A DNA stretch of 64,000 nt from Anaerolineae bacterium (lineage in GTDB: Bacteria; Chloroflexota; Anaerolineae; Aggregatilineales; Phototrophicaceae): positions 122,258 to 186,257 of the forward strand of contig JALHNT010000007.1 in assembly GCA_022843385.1 (NCBI GenBank), given 5' to 3'. The position numbers and the translations under genes were made by a program. The notes beneath the pieces are model-generated. The model made no database searches. It saw nothing but the letters and a program-made list of their open reading frames with translations, and had not been told where the DNA came from. The stretch's first letter is position 1; each line of letters starts with the position of its first letter. Positions 25,954 to 33,703 of the stretch are shown piece after piece.

Positions 25954-27066
25954 TTACTGGATGGACATGGGCAGTAAGCGCAATACCACCAGTTCATGGG
26001 TCTGGCGGGAATAGATCGCCAACTTGTCATTTGCGCCGGCCAACCAGATCGAGTTGTTGGGGCTGGTGGCGATGTCGTATCCATCCCTTCGCAATTCAAT
26101 CGCGCCGACATACTCACCATTCGCCAGACTATAGATTTCGACATGCCCCTGACTGACGCCAATCAGCTTGCTTCCCAGTACGATAGGGAAACCGGAAAAT
26201 GAAATGTTTTGCTCCCATATCAGATTACCGCTGTGACGATCAAAAACGCGGACATTATTTGGATCATAAGCTTGGTCGTAGACCAATACATATCCTTCTG
26301 AAACCTGAAAAAGAGGATATCGATCTGACACTAAACGATCCGTCGAGGTTCGATTGGTTGGGATCTGAAATAACATCTCCTGCTCAGGCCACTGCATCAC
26401 ATCGAATGCTCTATCGGCAACATTGAACATGAATGCTAAAGTGTCTGCGATCCAGACGGGTTTATCGAGTTCAATGGTGTCACTCCAAACGCCGGTCCGC
26501 AGACTGAGTTCATATACGATTGAATAGGAGGGGAAATAAAGGAAGTCATTGATCTGATACACAGCGTTAATACTCCGGGATGGCAGATCTCGGTTCCACC
26601 ATACAACCTCTCCCTGAGCGTTAATCCGAGTTACCAGACTATCTATAGACACGAGGACAAAACCATCTGAAATGGCGATCAGGCTTCTTAGGTTAGTCCC
26701 TATGCTAAAACCCGGGGAGTGACTTGGATTATTCTTTATTTCCCATCGTTTCTCGCCCGAAGCGATGTCAAAGGCAACAAGTGCCGATCTTCCATCACAT
26801 TCCAGCACAAGCGCCACTTGATTTTCTGCGATTGCTAATCCGGCGTTTGGTTGTCCTGTTGGATATGTCATGTCGTCACCCGGCACTGTTTGCTGCCAAA
26901 TCAGTTCGGCATAAATCCAACCGGTAGACTTTACTGCCCAATTCTGAGTGGTCTGATAGTCACGAACGGCCTCGCAATCTGGCCTTAAAAATTCCTCACA
27001 GCCACTCAAGACGGCGCACATCACGGCCAAGACCAGTCGAAAGGTGAAAGGGTTTGAAGCGTTCAT
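25954..27066 (-). CDS. PQQ-like beta-propeller lipoprotein
   Basis: A 370-residue protein with lipobox VLSGC (Cys23) after a hydrophobic signal. The rest is a repeat-based propeller with PQQ/quinoprotein-like blades: ALVAFDIASGEKRWEIKN, RINAQGEVVWWNRDL, VFDRHSGNLIWEQNI and VEIYSLANGEYVGAIEL, each with a D-x-x-[ST]-G-x-x-x-W core. Such lipoproteins act as scaffolds (for example BamB) or as ligand binders; no BAM complex is expected in this type of organism, so the role is unknown. Base composition is visibly lower in GC than the enzymes around it. It is followed by the repeat tract and preceded by a membrane protein gene on the same strand 66 bases away. Confidence 0.8.
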   Translation of the reverse strand: MNASNPFTFRLVLAVMCAVLSGCEEFLRPDCEAVRDYQTTQNWAVKSTGWIYAELIWQQTVPGDDMTYPTGQPNAGLAIAENQVALVLECDGRSALVAFDIASGEKRWEIKNNPSHSPGFSIGTNLRSLIAISDGFVLVSIDSLVTRINAQGEVVWWNRDLPSRSINAVYQINDFLYFPSYSIVYELSLRTGVWSDTIELDKPVWIADTLAFMFNVADRAFDVMQWPEQEMLFQIPTNRTSTDRLVSDRYPLFQVSEGYVLVYDQAYDPNNVRVFDRHSGNLIWEQNISFSGFPIVLGSKLIGVSQGHVEIYSLANGEYVGAIELRRDGYDIATSPNNSIWLAGANDKLAIYSRQTHELVVLRLLPMSIQ

Positions 27067-27132
27067 GTGATACCTCGCCCCGCATTTCTACTGACGTCGT
27101 ATGCTTTCGTCAGACACAACCAATTACGCCTC

Positions 27133-27792
27133 TCACAAGCCGAAATTTCGGACGACTCTGGCTACCAGAAGGAGTATATCCAGCAGGATGAGAAGCTGGA
27201 TAGCCGTTCGGGTAGCGCGGCGCGAAATGAAGACAATTACGACAAGGCAGATGGAAAGACTGCCGAGCGCCATCATGAGGGCGCTATCGCTGAAAGGATT
27301 AAATGCCGCGATTGCGGGGCTGAAAGCGATGTGGAAAAAGAAGATCGCGCCGAACAGGGTCGAACAGATGAACCACAAACGAACCAGGTAGTGAATCGGA
27401 ATGGGATAACCGGCCAATACAGCAATGATCCCCGCACCGACTGAGTAACCCAGCAGCACGGCAAAGGGCAGCGCAGCCAACAGGGCGATCCGGCTTTGGA
27501 AGACCAATCCCATCATGGAACTCATACTCAACCCAAAAACCAGCGCAGCCCAGACGGAAGCTATCCGGCCAGCCAGTGAGCTATAGTCTACCCCATAGAA
27601 ATGGATGATCCGCGTACCGCGAAAACACAGACTTCCCAGCAACAGATTGAGCGAGAACAGGCTGATCACCAGGAATTCATCGAGCGTCGTTTGGCTCAGG
27701 TCGTACACCACGAAACGGACAGTCAGCAGGGCGAACAGGACTGTCAGCAGGGCATAAGGACGGAGTTCAGGGCGCAGATCTGCACGCAGCAT
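27133..27792 (-). CDS. Polytopic membrane protein of unknown function
   Basis: A 219-residue hydrophobic protein with about six membrane segments (around 14-30, 40-56, 70-95, 100-125, 135-160 and 180-215). It starts MLRADLRPELRPYALL, a basic-amphipathic entry like that of ABC permease subunits, but no signature of a transporter family is recognised. Its ATG lies 2 bases after the stop of the upstream WD40-like gene, so the pair is translationally close and likely functions together. A gliding or ABC-2 type role cannot be supported from sequence alone. Confidence 0.65.
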   Translation of the reverse strand: MLRADLRPELRPYALLTVLFALLTVRFVVYDLSQTTLDEFLVISLFSLNLLLGSLCFRGTRIIHFYGVDYSSLAGRIASVWAALVFGLSMSSMMGLVFQSRIALLAALPFAVLLGYSVGAGIIAVLAGYPIPIHYLVRLWFICSTLFGAIFFFHIAFSPAIAAFNPFSDSALMMALGSLSICLVVIVFISRRATRTAIQLLILLDILLLVARVVRNFGL

Positions 27793-27794
27793 AA

Positions 27795-28904
27795 TCAGCA
27801 GTTCTTTAACGGCCAGAAGTTTGAGAGGTCCCAGATTCTTAGCCTTGACGGTCCATCACTGACCGTAAAGATAATCCCTACTTGACCATCACGGCTGATT
27901 TGGATTGTCGCAATCATCTGGCGCGCATTAGCATCCGGAAATTCATGAACTGAATTGCCTGTTCTTACATCCCAGATGATTGTCGGTTGGGAACTGCCTC
28001 CCGCAAACATAAAACAGCCATCGGGAGTAAAATCGATTGCGATAATTGCCCCATTTCGATGATAGAAGCGTTTGACTTCGCTCATGGAATTGGTCTCCAA
28101 GAGATAGACATTCTTATCCCTTGTCCCCAGTGCCAGATGATCGTGAAAGGGTTGCCAGGCCAGGCTCTGTACCGAAATCGGCATTTCCTGTTGGGCAACA
28201 ACCTGTCTTGTAGTGGTGTCATACAAGTATAGTGCAGTTGATCGGTCATTGATGTTGAGTGCCACTGCCAGGAGTTGACCGTCTTCATTGAGGGCGATAG
28301 GGATGCGACCAAGGGGATAATTGTGCCCCCATCGATACTCAGCCACTTTTATATTTTGTTCATTATCCCATGTTTCAAGCGTGACCTCATTATCAGGGTA
28401 ATGTTGATAAGAGACCGTGTAGAGACGTTTGTCATCGGGTGCATAGGCGATGTTCTTGACTTCACCAACTGTAAGGAACTGGTCGGCTATCGTCCATGTT
28501 TCAGTATTCCATCGTGTTACCTTATTGCCCGTGTATTGGATGAATTCCTTCAAATCATTGCTGAATGCGCCATCCCACGAAATCGGGAGGGTTGGTTGGA
28601 GTTCGACCAGTCCACCCAACCAAACCTCAAACACGCGAGTAACATCATTGTCAGCCATCGTGAGCATGTGACCATTGTTACTGACGATCACTAACCCATT
28701 GATTGGCAGCTCACTGATGAGCCGTGGCTGAAAAAAAGTCTGCTGCACAAGCCACAGAACGAAGGCAAGAAGGATAAGGATGCCAACTGCCACCAGCGGC
28801 CTGTTGACAGAAAACCGACGATCAGCCGAGGGACTATTCAGGTTGGGAGAATGCAATGCGGCCTGATCTTTCACTTCAGGACTGACGCCGTTTTCTGTGG
28901 GCAT
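27795..28904 (-). CDS. Membrane-anchored WD40-like beta-propeller
   Basis: A 369-residue protein. A charged, disordered N-terminus (about 1-33) precedes one membrane segment (LVAVGILILLAFVLWLVQQTFF). The following part has degenerate WD40 blades: IAYAPDDKRLYTVSY, LAWQPFHDHLALGTRDKN, IDFTPDGCFMFAGGS and IQISRDGQVGIIFTV, several ending in L-W-D type turns (TIIWDVRTGN, LRIWDLSNFW). The type II anchor places the propeller outside. It is AT-richer than average for this window. It is the first gene of a probable two-gene operon with the polytopic protein. No enzyme motif is present. Confidence 0.75.
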   Translation of the reverse strand: MPTENGVSPEVKDQAALHSPNLNSPSADRRFSVNRPLVAVGILILLAFVLWLVQQTFFQPRLISELPINGLVIVSNNGHMLTMADNDVTRVFEVWLGGLVELQPTLPISWDGAFSNDLKEFIQYTGNKVTRWNTETWTIADQFLTVGEVKNIAYAPDDKRLYTVSYQHYPDNEVTLETWDNEQNIKVAEYRWGHNYPLGRIPIALNEDGQLLAVALNINDRSTALYLYDTTTRQVVAQQEMPISVQSLAWQPFHDHLALGTRDKNVYLLETNSMSEVKRFYHRNGAIIAIDFTPDGCFMFAGGSSQPTIIWDVRTGNSVHEFPDANARQMIATIQISRDGQVGIIFTVSDGPSRLRIWDLSNFWPLKNC

Positions 28905-28951
28905 GTTATCGATTGCGACACCACTTTCTATGAGCTATGCATATGCTCTAC

Positions 28952-29305
28952 TCATGATTTCTGATCGTCCAATCGTTTGAGCAGTTCCTCTACTTGCCCC
29001 GCCAGTTCTGGCAGATCTGAATGGACGATGTCCCAGACTTTCGGAAGGCGTAAATCCCAATAATGATGAACCACAAAGTCACGAAACCGGGCGATCAGGC
29101 TCCATTCGATTTCGGGCATCAGGTCTCTTATTTCCGGTGGAATATTCTTAGCCGCTTCACCAATGGTCATCAGATTGAACAGCGTGCTATCGAGACGCAT
29201 GGCATCTGACCGAAAGGTGTCCAGGTCAATATCCTGCACAAACCGATTGATTTTCTGGATTGCCTGCAAGATGTCTTGAAGATAGAGCCTATAATCCCTC
29301 GACAT
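28952..29305 (-). CDS. hepT: HepT-type HEPN RNase toxin (DUF86)
   Basis: A 117-residue all-helical HEPN-domain protein. The catalytic motif RX4HXY is intact as RDFVVHHY (Arg75, His80, Tyr82). The family-typical IGEAAKNIPPEIR (48-60) and VWDIVHSDLPEL are present. HepT enzymes are RNases or targets of antitoxin AMPylation. In known pairs the cognate MNT antitoxin adds AMP units to the Tyr of this motif. The start overlaps the mntA stop by 17 bases, the standard coupled arrangement with antitoxin first. Length is normal for the family, so the pair looks functional. Confidence 0.92.
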   Translation of the reverse strand: MSRDYRLYLQDILQAIQKINRFVQDIDLDTFRSDAMRLDSTLFNLMTIGEAAKNIPPEIRDLMPEIEWSLIARFRDFVVHHYWDLRLPKVWDIVHSDLPELAGQVEELLKRLDDQKS

Positions 29306-29612
29306 AGCGCACCTCCGGCAAGACGTAGGGGCGGAGTTCCGGGCGCAGGTCTTCGGCTGGCACCAGGTCTACACGCCGCCCCAGATGATCTTCGAGGAAA
29401 TTGAGCAAGCGAGCATAGCGCTTGAAGGTGAAGGCGCTGAAGGTCACCAGCACATCGATGTCACTGTGGGCATGTTGTTCACCGCGCACAACCGAGCCGA
29501 ACAGCCCAATCTGGACAACGCCCAGTTCACGCAGAGTTGCGGCATGGTCAGCCAGAAAACGCAGGATGCTCTCGGCAGTCAGCGCCTCTGGTAGTTGAAC
29601 AGCGGGGATCAT
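29289..29612 (-). CDS. mntA: MntA-type minimal nucleotidyltransferase antitoxin
   Basis: A 107-residue MNT-domain protein. The polymerase-beta-like signature GSX10DXD is complete: GSVVRGEQHAHSDID with Gly39, Ser40, Asp51 and Asp53. A third carboxylate is available in the strand GRRVDLVPAEDL. MntA antitoxins neutralise HepT by tri-AMPylation using ATP. It is the first gene of the pair, and its upstream region holds two perfect palindromic elements (29649-29697) that are good candidates for autoregulation. No Shine-Dalgarno better than GGGGATC (next to the start) was seen on the minus strand. Confidence 0.92.
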   Translation of the reverse strand: MIPAVQLPEALTAESILRFLADHAATLRELGVVQIGLFGSVVRGEQHAHSDIDVLVTFSAFTFKRYARLLNFLEDHLGRRVDLVPAEDLRPELRPYVLPEVRYVEGL

Positions 29613-29648
29613 GCGATGCCATCCTTTCCGGCATATATCCCAACCGGA

Positions 29649-29697
29649 ATCCCAAATTTGGGATATGTGGGCTTATCCCACAGTTGGGCTGTGGGAT
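29649..29697. promoter_or_regulatory. Two adjacent palindromes upstream of mntA-hepT
   Basis: ATCCCAAATTTGGGAT (29649-29664) is a perfect 16-bp palindrome. ATCCCACAG (29675-29683) and CTGTGGGAT (29689-29697) form a second perfect dyad with a 5-base centre. Both share the half-site ATCCCA, so a single dimeric repressor could bind both. They sit 37 to 85 bases upstream of the mntA start. Operator function is inferred. Confidence 0.6.
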
Positions 29698-29710
29698 TCA
29701 GATTATCGGA

Positions 29711-29728
29711 CGGTTAAGGCTTTAACCG
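29711..29728. other. Short hairpin downstream of xseB
   Basis: CGGTTAA-GGCT-TTAACCG is a perfect 7-bp inverted repeat, 8 bases past the xseB stop on the minus strand. There is no T tract, so it may be a weak terminator, an mRNA 3' end stabiliser or part of the TA control region. Confidence 0.45.
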
Positions 29729-29735
29729 AACGTTA

Positions 29736-29945
29736 TCACTCGTCGGCGCGGGCGTCGCCGCTCAACTGGCTGACGCGCAGTTCGGCCTGGTCGAGCAGCG
29801 CCTGGCAGTGGGACGAAAGCTGGCGTCCGCGTTCGAACAGCGTCACCGACTCGTCGAGCGAGAGATCGCCGCTTTCCAGCCGGGCGATGATGCCCTCCAG
29901 TTCGTCGTAAGCCGCTTCAAAAGAGAGTGCGCTTATATCGCTCAT
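29736..29945 (-). CDS. xseB: Exodeoxyribonuclease VII small subunit
   Basis: A 69-residue helical protein with the XseB core: [33 protein letters not shown]. Several XseB chains bind one XseA to form the single-strand exonuclease involved in mismatch repair and recombination. Length is in the normal range. The start codon overlaps the end of xseA by 29 bases, so translation is coupled. Confidence 0.95.
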   Translation of the reverse strand: MSDISALSFEAAYDELEGIIARLESGDLSLDESVTLFERGRQLSSHCQALLDQAELRVSQLSGDARADE

Positions 29946-31146
29946 GCGAGTCCTTATCCTCTACGCGGGCTTTGAGTTCGCCGTCAAAAAATTGAATGGT
30001 GAGTCCGGTGCCGGGGCTAGTGCCGGCGGCCTGGTCGAGGCGCGTCCCATCGTCGCTGCGGCTGACGATGGCGTATCCCCGTTTGAGGATGGCGCGCGGG
30101 TCGGCGCTGGCGAGGGCGGCGGCGCGGCTGGTCAGGCGTTCGCGCCACAAGGTGAGTTGACTGAGTTGGGCGCTGCTCAGGCGGGCGTTCCAGTCATCGA
30201 GGCGCTGGCGCTGGCTGTCAATGCGGCTGCGCGGCGAGACATGACCGAGGGTGCGCTGGGCGGCCGCCAGCCGGGTTTGCAGATCAAAACGCTTGTCATC
30301 GATCAGCGTGTGCAGCGTGTCATCCAGATCGCGCAGGTTGCGGCGCAGCTCATCACGATCGGGCGTCGCCAGTTCCGCCGCCGCCGAGGGGGTGGGGGCG
30401 CGCAGGTCGCTGACAAAATCGACGATAGTGAAATCGGTCTCGTGACCGACGCCGGTGATGACCGGAATGCGGCTCTCGGCCACCGCCCGCGCCACCTGTT
30501 CATCGTTGAAGCACCACAAATCCTCGATGCTGCCCCCGCCGCGAATCAGCAGGATGACATCCACCTGGGTGCGGTCATTGATCCGTCGCAGCGCCCGGAC
30601 AATCTGCGCCGGGGCATCCGCGCCCTGCACCAGCGTCGGGCTGAGGATCACTTCGGTCAGCGGGAAGCGGCGGCGCAGCACATTCTGCACATCCTGATAA
30701 GCGGCGGCTTCGGGCGAGGTGACGATGCCGATCTGGCGGGGGAAGGCCGGGATGGGCCGTTTGCGACCTGGGTCGAACAAGCCCTCGGCCTGGAGCTGGA
30801 GCTTGAGCCGCTCGAACTGCTGGTAGAGATCGCCCGCCCCCACCTGTCGCACCTCGCTGGCATAGAGCTGATACGCCCCCTGTGCCTCGTAGATGCTGAT
30901 GTAGCCGCGCGCTTCGATGGCCGCGCCGTCCTGCGGGATGAACGACTGGCGTTCGGCGCTCGAGCGCCACATGACGCATTTGATCTGGGCGCTGCTGTCC
31001 TTCAGCGTGAAGTACCAGTGACCGGAGGCGGCGCGCTTCATGTTGGAGACTTCCCCCTGAACCCAGACATCGGCCAGGCGGTCATCGCCCTCGAACAGGG
31101 TGCGGATGTACAGGCTCAGTTCGCTGATGGTGTAGGTGAAAGACAT
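29917..31146 (-). CDS. xseA: Exodeoxyribonuclease VII large subunit
   Basis: A 409-residue protein with an N-terminal OB fold ([39 protein letters not shown], about 1-100). The catalytic domain contains [32 protein letters not shown] and [28 protein letters not shown]. These include the conserved Asp and His proposed as nuclease centre. A C-terminal coiled coil (about 270-340) binds XseB. It processively degrades single-stranded DNA to oligonucleotides. The ATG has no clear Shine-Dalgarno; instead a run of TAGTTTCTAGTT-like direct repeats lies directly upstream. Confidence 0.96.
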   Translation of the reverse strand: MSFTYTISELSLYIRTLFEGDDRLADVWVQGEVSNMKRAASGHWYFTLKDSSAQIKCVMWRSSAERQSFIPQDGAAIEARGYISIYEAQGAYQLYASEVRQVGAGDLYQQFERLKLQLQAEGLFDPGRKRPIPAFPRQIGIVTSPEAAAYQDVQNVLRRRFPLTEVILSPTLVQGADAPAQIVRALRRINDRTQVDVILLIRGGGSIEDLWCFNDEQVARAVAESRIPVITGVGHETDFTIVDFVSDLRAPTPSAAAELATPDRDELRRNLRDLDDTLHTLIDDKRFDLQTRLAAAQRTLGHVSPRSRIDSQRQRLDDWNARLSSAQLSQLTLWRERLTSRAAALASADPRAILKRGYAIVSRSDDGTRLDQAAGTSPGTGLTIQFFDGELKARVEDKDSHERYKRTLF

Positions 31147-31152
31147 CGAGTG

Positions 31153-31190
31153 TAGTTTCTAGTTGTTAGTTTCTAGTTTCTAGTTGTTGG
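31153..31190. repeat. Short direct repeats just upstream of xseA
   Basis: TAGTTTCTAGTTGTTAG is followed by TTTCTAGTTTCTAGTTG, giving repeated TTTCTAGTT units (four partial copies in 38 bases). They occupy the place where the xseA leader should be, starting 6 bases from its start codon. Confidence 0.7.
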
Positions 31191-31277
31191 TTCAGGTCGG
31201 CGGTTGTCCCGGCAAAATCGAATCGACCGGACGGGCAAGGGCGCGTCCGCCAGAGCATCACCCAACGGGGCTTTTGA

Positions 31278-31415
31278 ATGCGTCGGACGTGCCGTCCCAC
31301 AGGGAGGCTTCGCACTTGCACGTCCCTACACCCATCGGTCGTGCCTAGGCACACCCAACGGGGTGTCCGCTGCTACGCCAATCACAATACCGATTTAATC
31401 AATCAACGGTCAATA
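31278..31415 (+). repeat. Interspersed double-hairpin repeat, copy 2
   Basis: Matches 22897-23014 in the same direction, including CACGTCCCTACACCCATCGG and the AACGGGGTGTCCGCTG segment. The first hairpin loop is enlarged by about 20 bases (CCCACAGGGAGGCTTCGCAC region) and the second stem has a substitution (GGCACACCC). A partial third unit (CACCCAACGGGG) lies at 31258-31270. It takes up much of the 399-base gap between xseA and the next gene. The remainder of that gap holds the promoter at 31474. Confidence 0.8.
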
Positions 31416-31473
31416 GCCCCCCGTCCACAGCCTATTCTCATCGACCGCTTCTCGAATTCAGCAGAAGCGGCCT

Positions 31474-31502
31474 TTGGCATCGACCTGACAAAATTATACA
31501 AT
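31474..31502 (+). promoter_or_regulatory. Sigma-70-type promoter for the 31546 operon
   Basis: TTGGCA (31474-31479) and TACAAT (31497-31502) are separated by exactly 17 bases, the best promoter match in the window. It lies 44 bases before the ATG of the small conserved gene, with GAGGAG in between as ribosome site. Confidence 0.65.
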
Positions 31503-31545
31503 AGGGCGGCAAGTCCCATACAGTCAACTGAGGAGTCTGACCACA

Positions 31546-31836
31546 ATGCCGTATCTGAACGATGCCCAGCGCGAACAACTGCTGAATGACCTGAAGCGCC
31601 TGAAGTTCAACCAGGCCAAGGGTCGAGTGCGCGGAATGGACCCCAAGAACCGGCTGGTGTACTACCGCAATGCCCAGGGCGTGAACCGCTGGATGACCCG
31701 CTACGATCTGCCGACGCTGGGGACGCGGGTGACGCTGGTTGAGACCCATGCCGATGTCGCCAATCATGGCAAGCTCAAGTCCGAGTTTGATATGGCGGAA
31801 GTGATCGTCGAGCCGCTGCCGGGCAACAACACCTGA
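31546..31836 (+). CDS. Small conserved protein of unknown function
   Basis: A 96-residue protein starting MPYLNDAQREQLLNDLKRLKF, preceded by GAGGAG at 10 bases. An N-terminal amphipathic helix is followed by a basic, mostly beta region (KGRVRGMDPKNRLVYYRNAQGVNRWMTRYDLP, spelled here in part only) and VTLVETHADV. Its fold suggests a small nucleic-acid or protein-binding module, but no family is recognised with confidence. It overlaps the following membrane protein gene by one base (TGATG), so they are translated together and probably work together. Confidence 0.75.
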   Translation: MPYLNDAQREQLLNDLKRLKFNQAKGRVRGMDPKNRLVYYRNAQGVNRWMTRYDLPTLGTRVTLVETHADVANHGKLKSEFDMAEVIVEPLPGNNT

Positions 31837-32882
31837 TGGAACGGCTGAACATCCGCGCCTACTACCTGGTCATCCTCTTCGCCATCGGCCTGACGGTGCT
31901 GGTGGCCTGGGGGATCGATCAGGGCTGGGGCGCGTTTCGCCGTCCGATCAAGGAAGAGGTCATCAACCCGCTGGCCTCGAACCCGGCAGCGCTGGCCGAA
32001 GGCGCGGCGGATCTGGCGGTGGTGAATGTGCTGATGGCGCTCGTCCCGCCCAGTTCGGCGGAAGAAGTGCGTCAGTTGACGTTGAAGATGGACGCAGTGC
32101 AGTTCTGGCTGCGCGATGACAGCGAGACGCTCGATATTCAGGATGTGTGCCTGGACGGAATCGACATCATCCTCAATCCGGACGATGAGGCCAACGCGGT
32201 CTATCACAGCTTCCTGTTTGAGCCGCTGTGCCTGGTGCCGCTGCCGGAGGAATTCACGGCGGAGCGAAGCGACATCGGCAGCATCGAGCTGGACAACTTT
32301 TATGCCATCGCCGCCGAGCCGGAAGAACCGAATCCGCTGGAGCTGACTGACCCGGATGTGGTGTCGCTCAACTTCTGGTATCCCTATGACAGCTTCACCC
32401 TCCGCTCCGAGATGGTCGTGACCTATTCGATGACCCTGAGCGATGGGCAGGTGATCGAGAGCGCCATCGTCCCCTATCTGGCCTGGGATATTCAGACCTC
32501 TGGCACCCGCGCCTGGGATGTGCGCTTCGTCGCCGAGACACTGTCCTTCACCGATGGGCGCAGTGGCAATTACGAGAGCATGACCATCAACCTGACGCGC
32601 TCGTGGTTCTACCGCCTGACCTTCCCCTTCTTCCTGATCGTCATGGTGCTGCTGATCGGGCTGGTGCCGCTGCTGGGTGATCGTGATACGCTGGTGGATA
32701 TTTGCGCCGCCATGCTCTTCGGCATCTTTGGTCTGAAAGGTATCCTCGGCCCCGGCGAGCAGATGGGGCAGACAATCCTCGATATTGCCCTGGTGGGGCT
32801 ATATGTGGTGCTGGCCTTCGCTGGCATCCTGTTCTTCTTCAACAAGGTCATCCTCAGCCGACGCGGTCCAGGCGGCACATGA
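31836..32882 (+). CDS. Membrane protein with large extracytoplasmic domain, unknown
   Basis: A 348-residue protein. One N-terminal membrane helix (YYLVILFAIGLTVLVAWGI) is followed by a soluble, acidic domain of about 240 residues rich in beta strands (including FWYPYDSFTLRSEMVVTYSM). Three C-terminal membrane helices follow (about 262-285, 290-310 and 318-338). The WYPYDSF phrase and DUF4436-like topology (one N-terminal helix, an exposed domain and C-terminal helices) recall a family of bacterial membrane proteins of unknown function. That assignment is tentative. It is cotranscribed with the upstream small gene. A small hairpin follows before bioY. Confidence 0.75.
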   Translation: MERLNIRAYYLVILFAIGLTVLVAWGIDQGWGAFRRPIKEEVINPLASNPAALAEGAADLAVVNVLMALVPPSSAEEVRQLTLKMDAVQFWLRDDSETLDIQDVCLDGIDIILNPDDEANAVYHSFLFEPLCLVPLPEEFTAERSDIGSIELDNFYAIAAEPEEPNPLELTDPDVVSLNFWYPYDSFTLRSEMVVTYSMTLSDGQVIESAIVPYLAWDIQTSGTRAWDVRFVAETLSFTDGRSGNYESMTINLTRSWFYRLTFPFFLIVMVLLIGLVPLLGDRDTLVDICAAMLFGIFGLKGILGPGEQMGQTILDIALVGLYVVLAFAGILFFFNKVILSRRGPGGT

Positions 32883-32892
32883 CATTTGATAC

Positions 32893-32938
32893 CCCCATCG
32901 CCCTCACAATTGGCCTCGCCAAAAATGGCGGATAGGGG
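32893..32938. other. Stem-loop between the membrane-protein gene and bioY
   Basis: CGCCA-AAAA-TGGCG (32917-32930) is a perfect 5-bp stem with an A4 loop, and CCCC (32893-32896) can pair with GGGG (32935-32938) outside it. There is no T run. It may be a weak terminator or a leader structure for bioY. A BirA-type operator was looked for and not convincingly found. Confidence 0.35.
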
Positions 32939-32988
32939 CATGATGGTAAACGTACATCGTACACTCATGTGAAAGGGAAACCTCGACT

Positions 32989-33552
32989 ATGCTACGCACT
33001 ATTCCCCAAACCCGTAACCAGAGCCTGGCCTACCGGCTGGCGGGCATCGCGGCCTTCACCGCCATCACGGCCATTGCCGCCCGCATCAGCTTCCCGATGG
33101 AGCCAGTGCCCTTCACCCTGCAACCCTTCGCTGTCCTGCTGGCCGGGTTGATCCTGGGCGCCCGCGATGGCTTCGCCAGCCAGGCGCTGTATGTGGCGCT
33201 GATCGCCATCGGTCTGCCGCTCGATGCGCGTGGGCTGGGCGCGGCAGCGCTGGCCGGCCCGACTGCTGGTTATCTGATCGGCTTCGTCTTCGCGGCAGGC
33301 GTAACCGGTTGGCTGGTGGAACACGGGGCGAAGCGCGTGTGGCAGCGCTGGCTGGCGGGTCTGGTCGGCGTGGTCGTCATCTATGCCTTCGGCGTCGTTG
33401 TCCTCAAGGCCGTCACCGGATTGGACTGGGACAAGGCGTGGCTGAACGGCGTGGCTCCGTTCATCGCCCTCGATCTACTCAAGGCGCTGATCGCGGCGTC
33501 GCTGGCAGAAGGCGGGCGGGCGCTGCTGCTGCGGAGCGGCCTGCTGCGCTGA
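32989..33552 (+). CDS. bioY: Biotin transporter substrate-binding subunit BioY
   Basis: A 187-residue membrane protein with about six helices. The BioY pattern is clear: ISFPMEPVPFTLQPFAVLLAGLILGARDGFASQALYVALIAIGLP (quoted motif core PVPFTLQ) and GPTAGYLIGFVFAA, the family signature GPTxGYL. It is the S component of an ECF-type transporter that captures biotin. No bioM/N or energising genes are adjacent, so it may use shared ECF modules or act alone. AAAGGG precedes the ATG by about 11 bases. Its last 58 bases and terminator are repeated 1,393 bases downstream. Confidence 0.92.
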   Translation: MLRTIPQTRNQSLAYRLAGIAAFTAITAIAARISFPMEPVPFTLQPFAVLLAGLILGARDGFASQALYVALIAIGLPLDARGLGAAALAGPTAGYLIGFVFAAGVTGWLVEHGAKRVWQRWLAGLVGVVVIYAFGVVVLKAVTGLDWDKAWLNGVAPFIALDLLKALIAASLAEGGRALLLRSGLLR

Positions 33553-33606
33553 CGGAACACTGGATTAGAACGACGAGGGGCGACAGGTGCGCCCCTTTTT
33601 TGTTGG
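33495..33606. repeat. 112-bp direct repeat, copy 1 (bioY 3' end and terminator)
   Basis: Covers the final codons of bioY, its stop and the terminator. It matches 34888-34999 at a constant offset of 1,393 with a single mismatch (A33507 region, GGCAGAAG against GGCGGAAG). Sequences on both sides diverge abruptly, so the repeat borders are sharp. Confidence 0.93.
33576..33601 (+). terminator. Rho-independent terminator of bioY
   Basis: AGGGGCG (33576-33582) pairs with CGCCCCT (33590-33596) over 7 bp with a 7-base loop, followed by TTTTTTG. A textbook intrinsic terminator 24 bases after the bioY stop. Confidence 0.85.
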
Positions 33607-33703
33607 CAGAGTTACCTGATAGGTGCAAATGCCTTACCATGAGCAAGGATGTCCACCGTCTGGTCGGTAACTTTCATCAATCGAATCAGAATCGAGGTAA
33701 CTC

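Noticed and set aside
27745..27792. Similarity of the start of the membrane gene (DLRPELRPY) to the C-terminal part of MntA
   Set aside because: About 27 bases match at 23 positions, but basic-amphipathic starts of this kind are common before membrane helices. The similarity ends at once and no other MntA sequence is present.
29944..31155. A 403-codon open frame on the plus strand across xseA
   Set aside because: It is antisense to a clear xseA/xseB pair, has low-complexity GC-driven sequence and no family features; typical of high-GC shadow frames.
31166..31354. A 62-codon frame on the minus strand overlapping the interspersed repeat
   Set aside because: It lies wholly within the double-hairpin repeat and its translation is a by-product of that structure.
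32883..32988. Biotin (BirA) operator upstream of bioY
   Set aside because: A GGTAAACGTACATCGTAC stretch looks partly palindromic but lacks the TTGTAAACC half-sites at the proper spacing.
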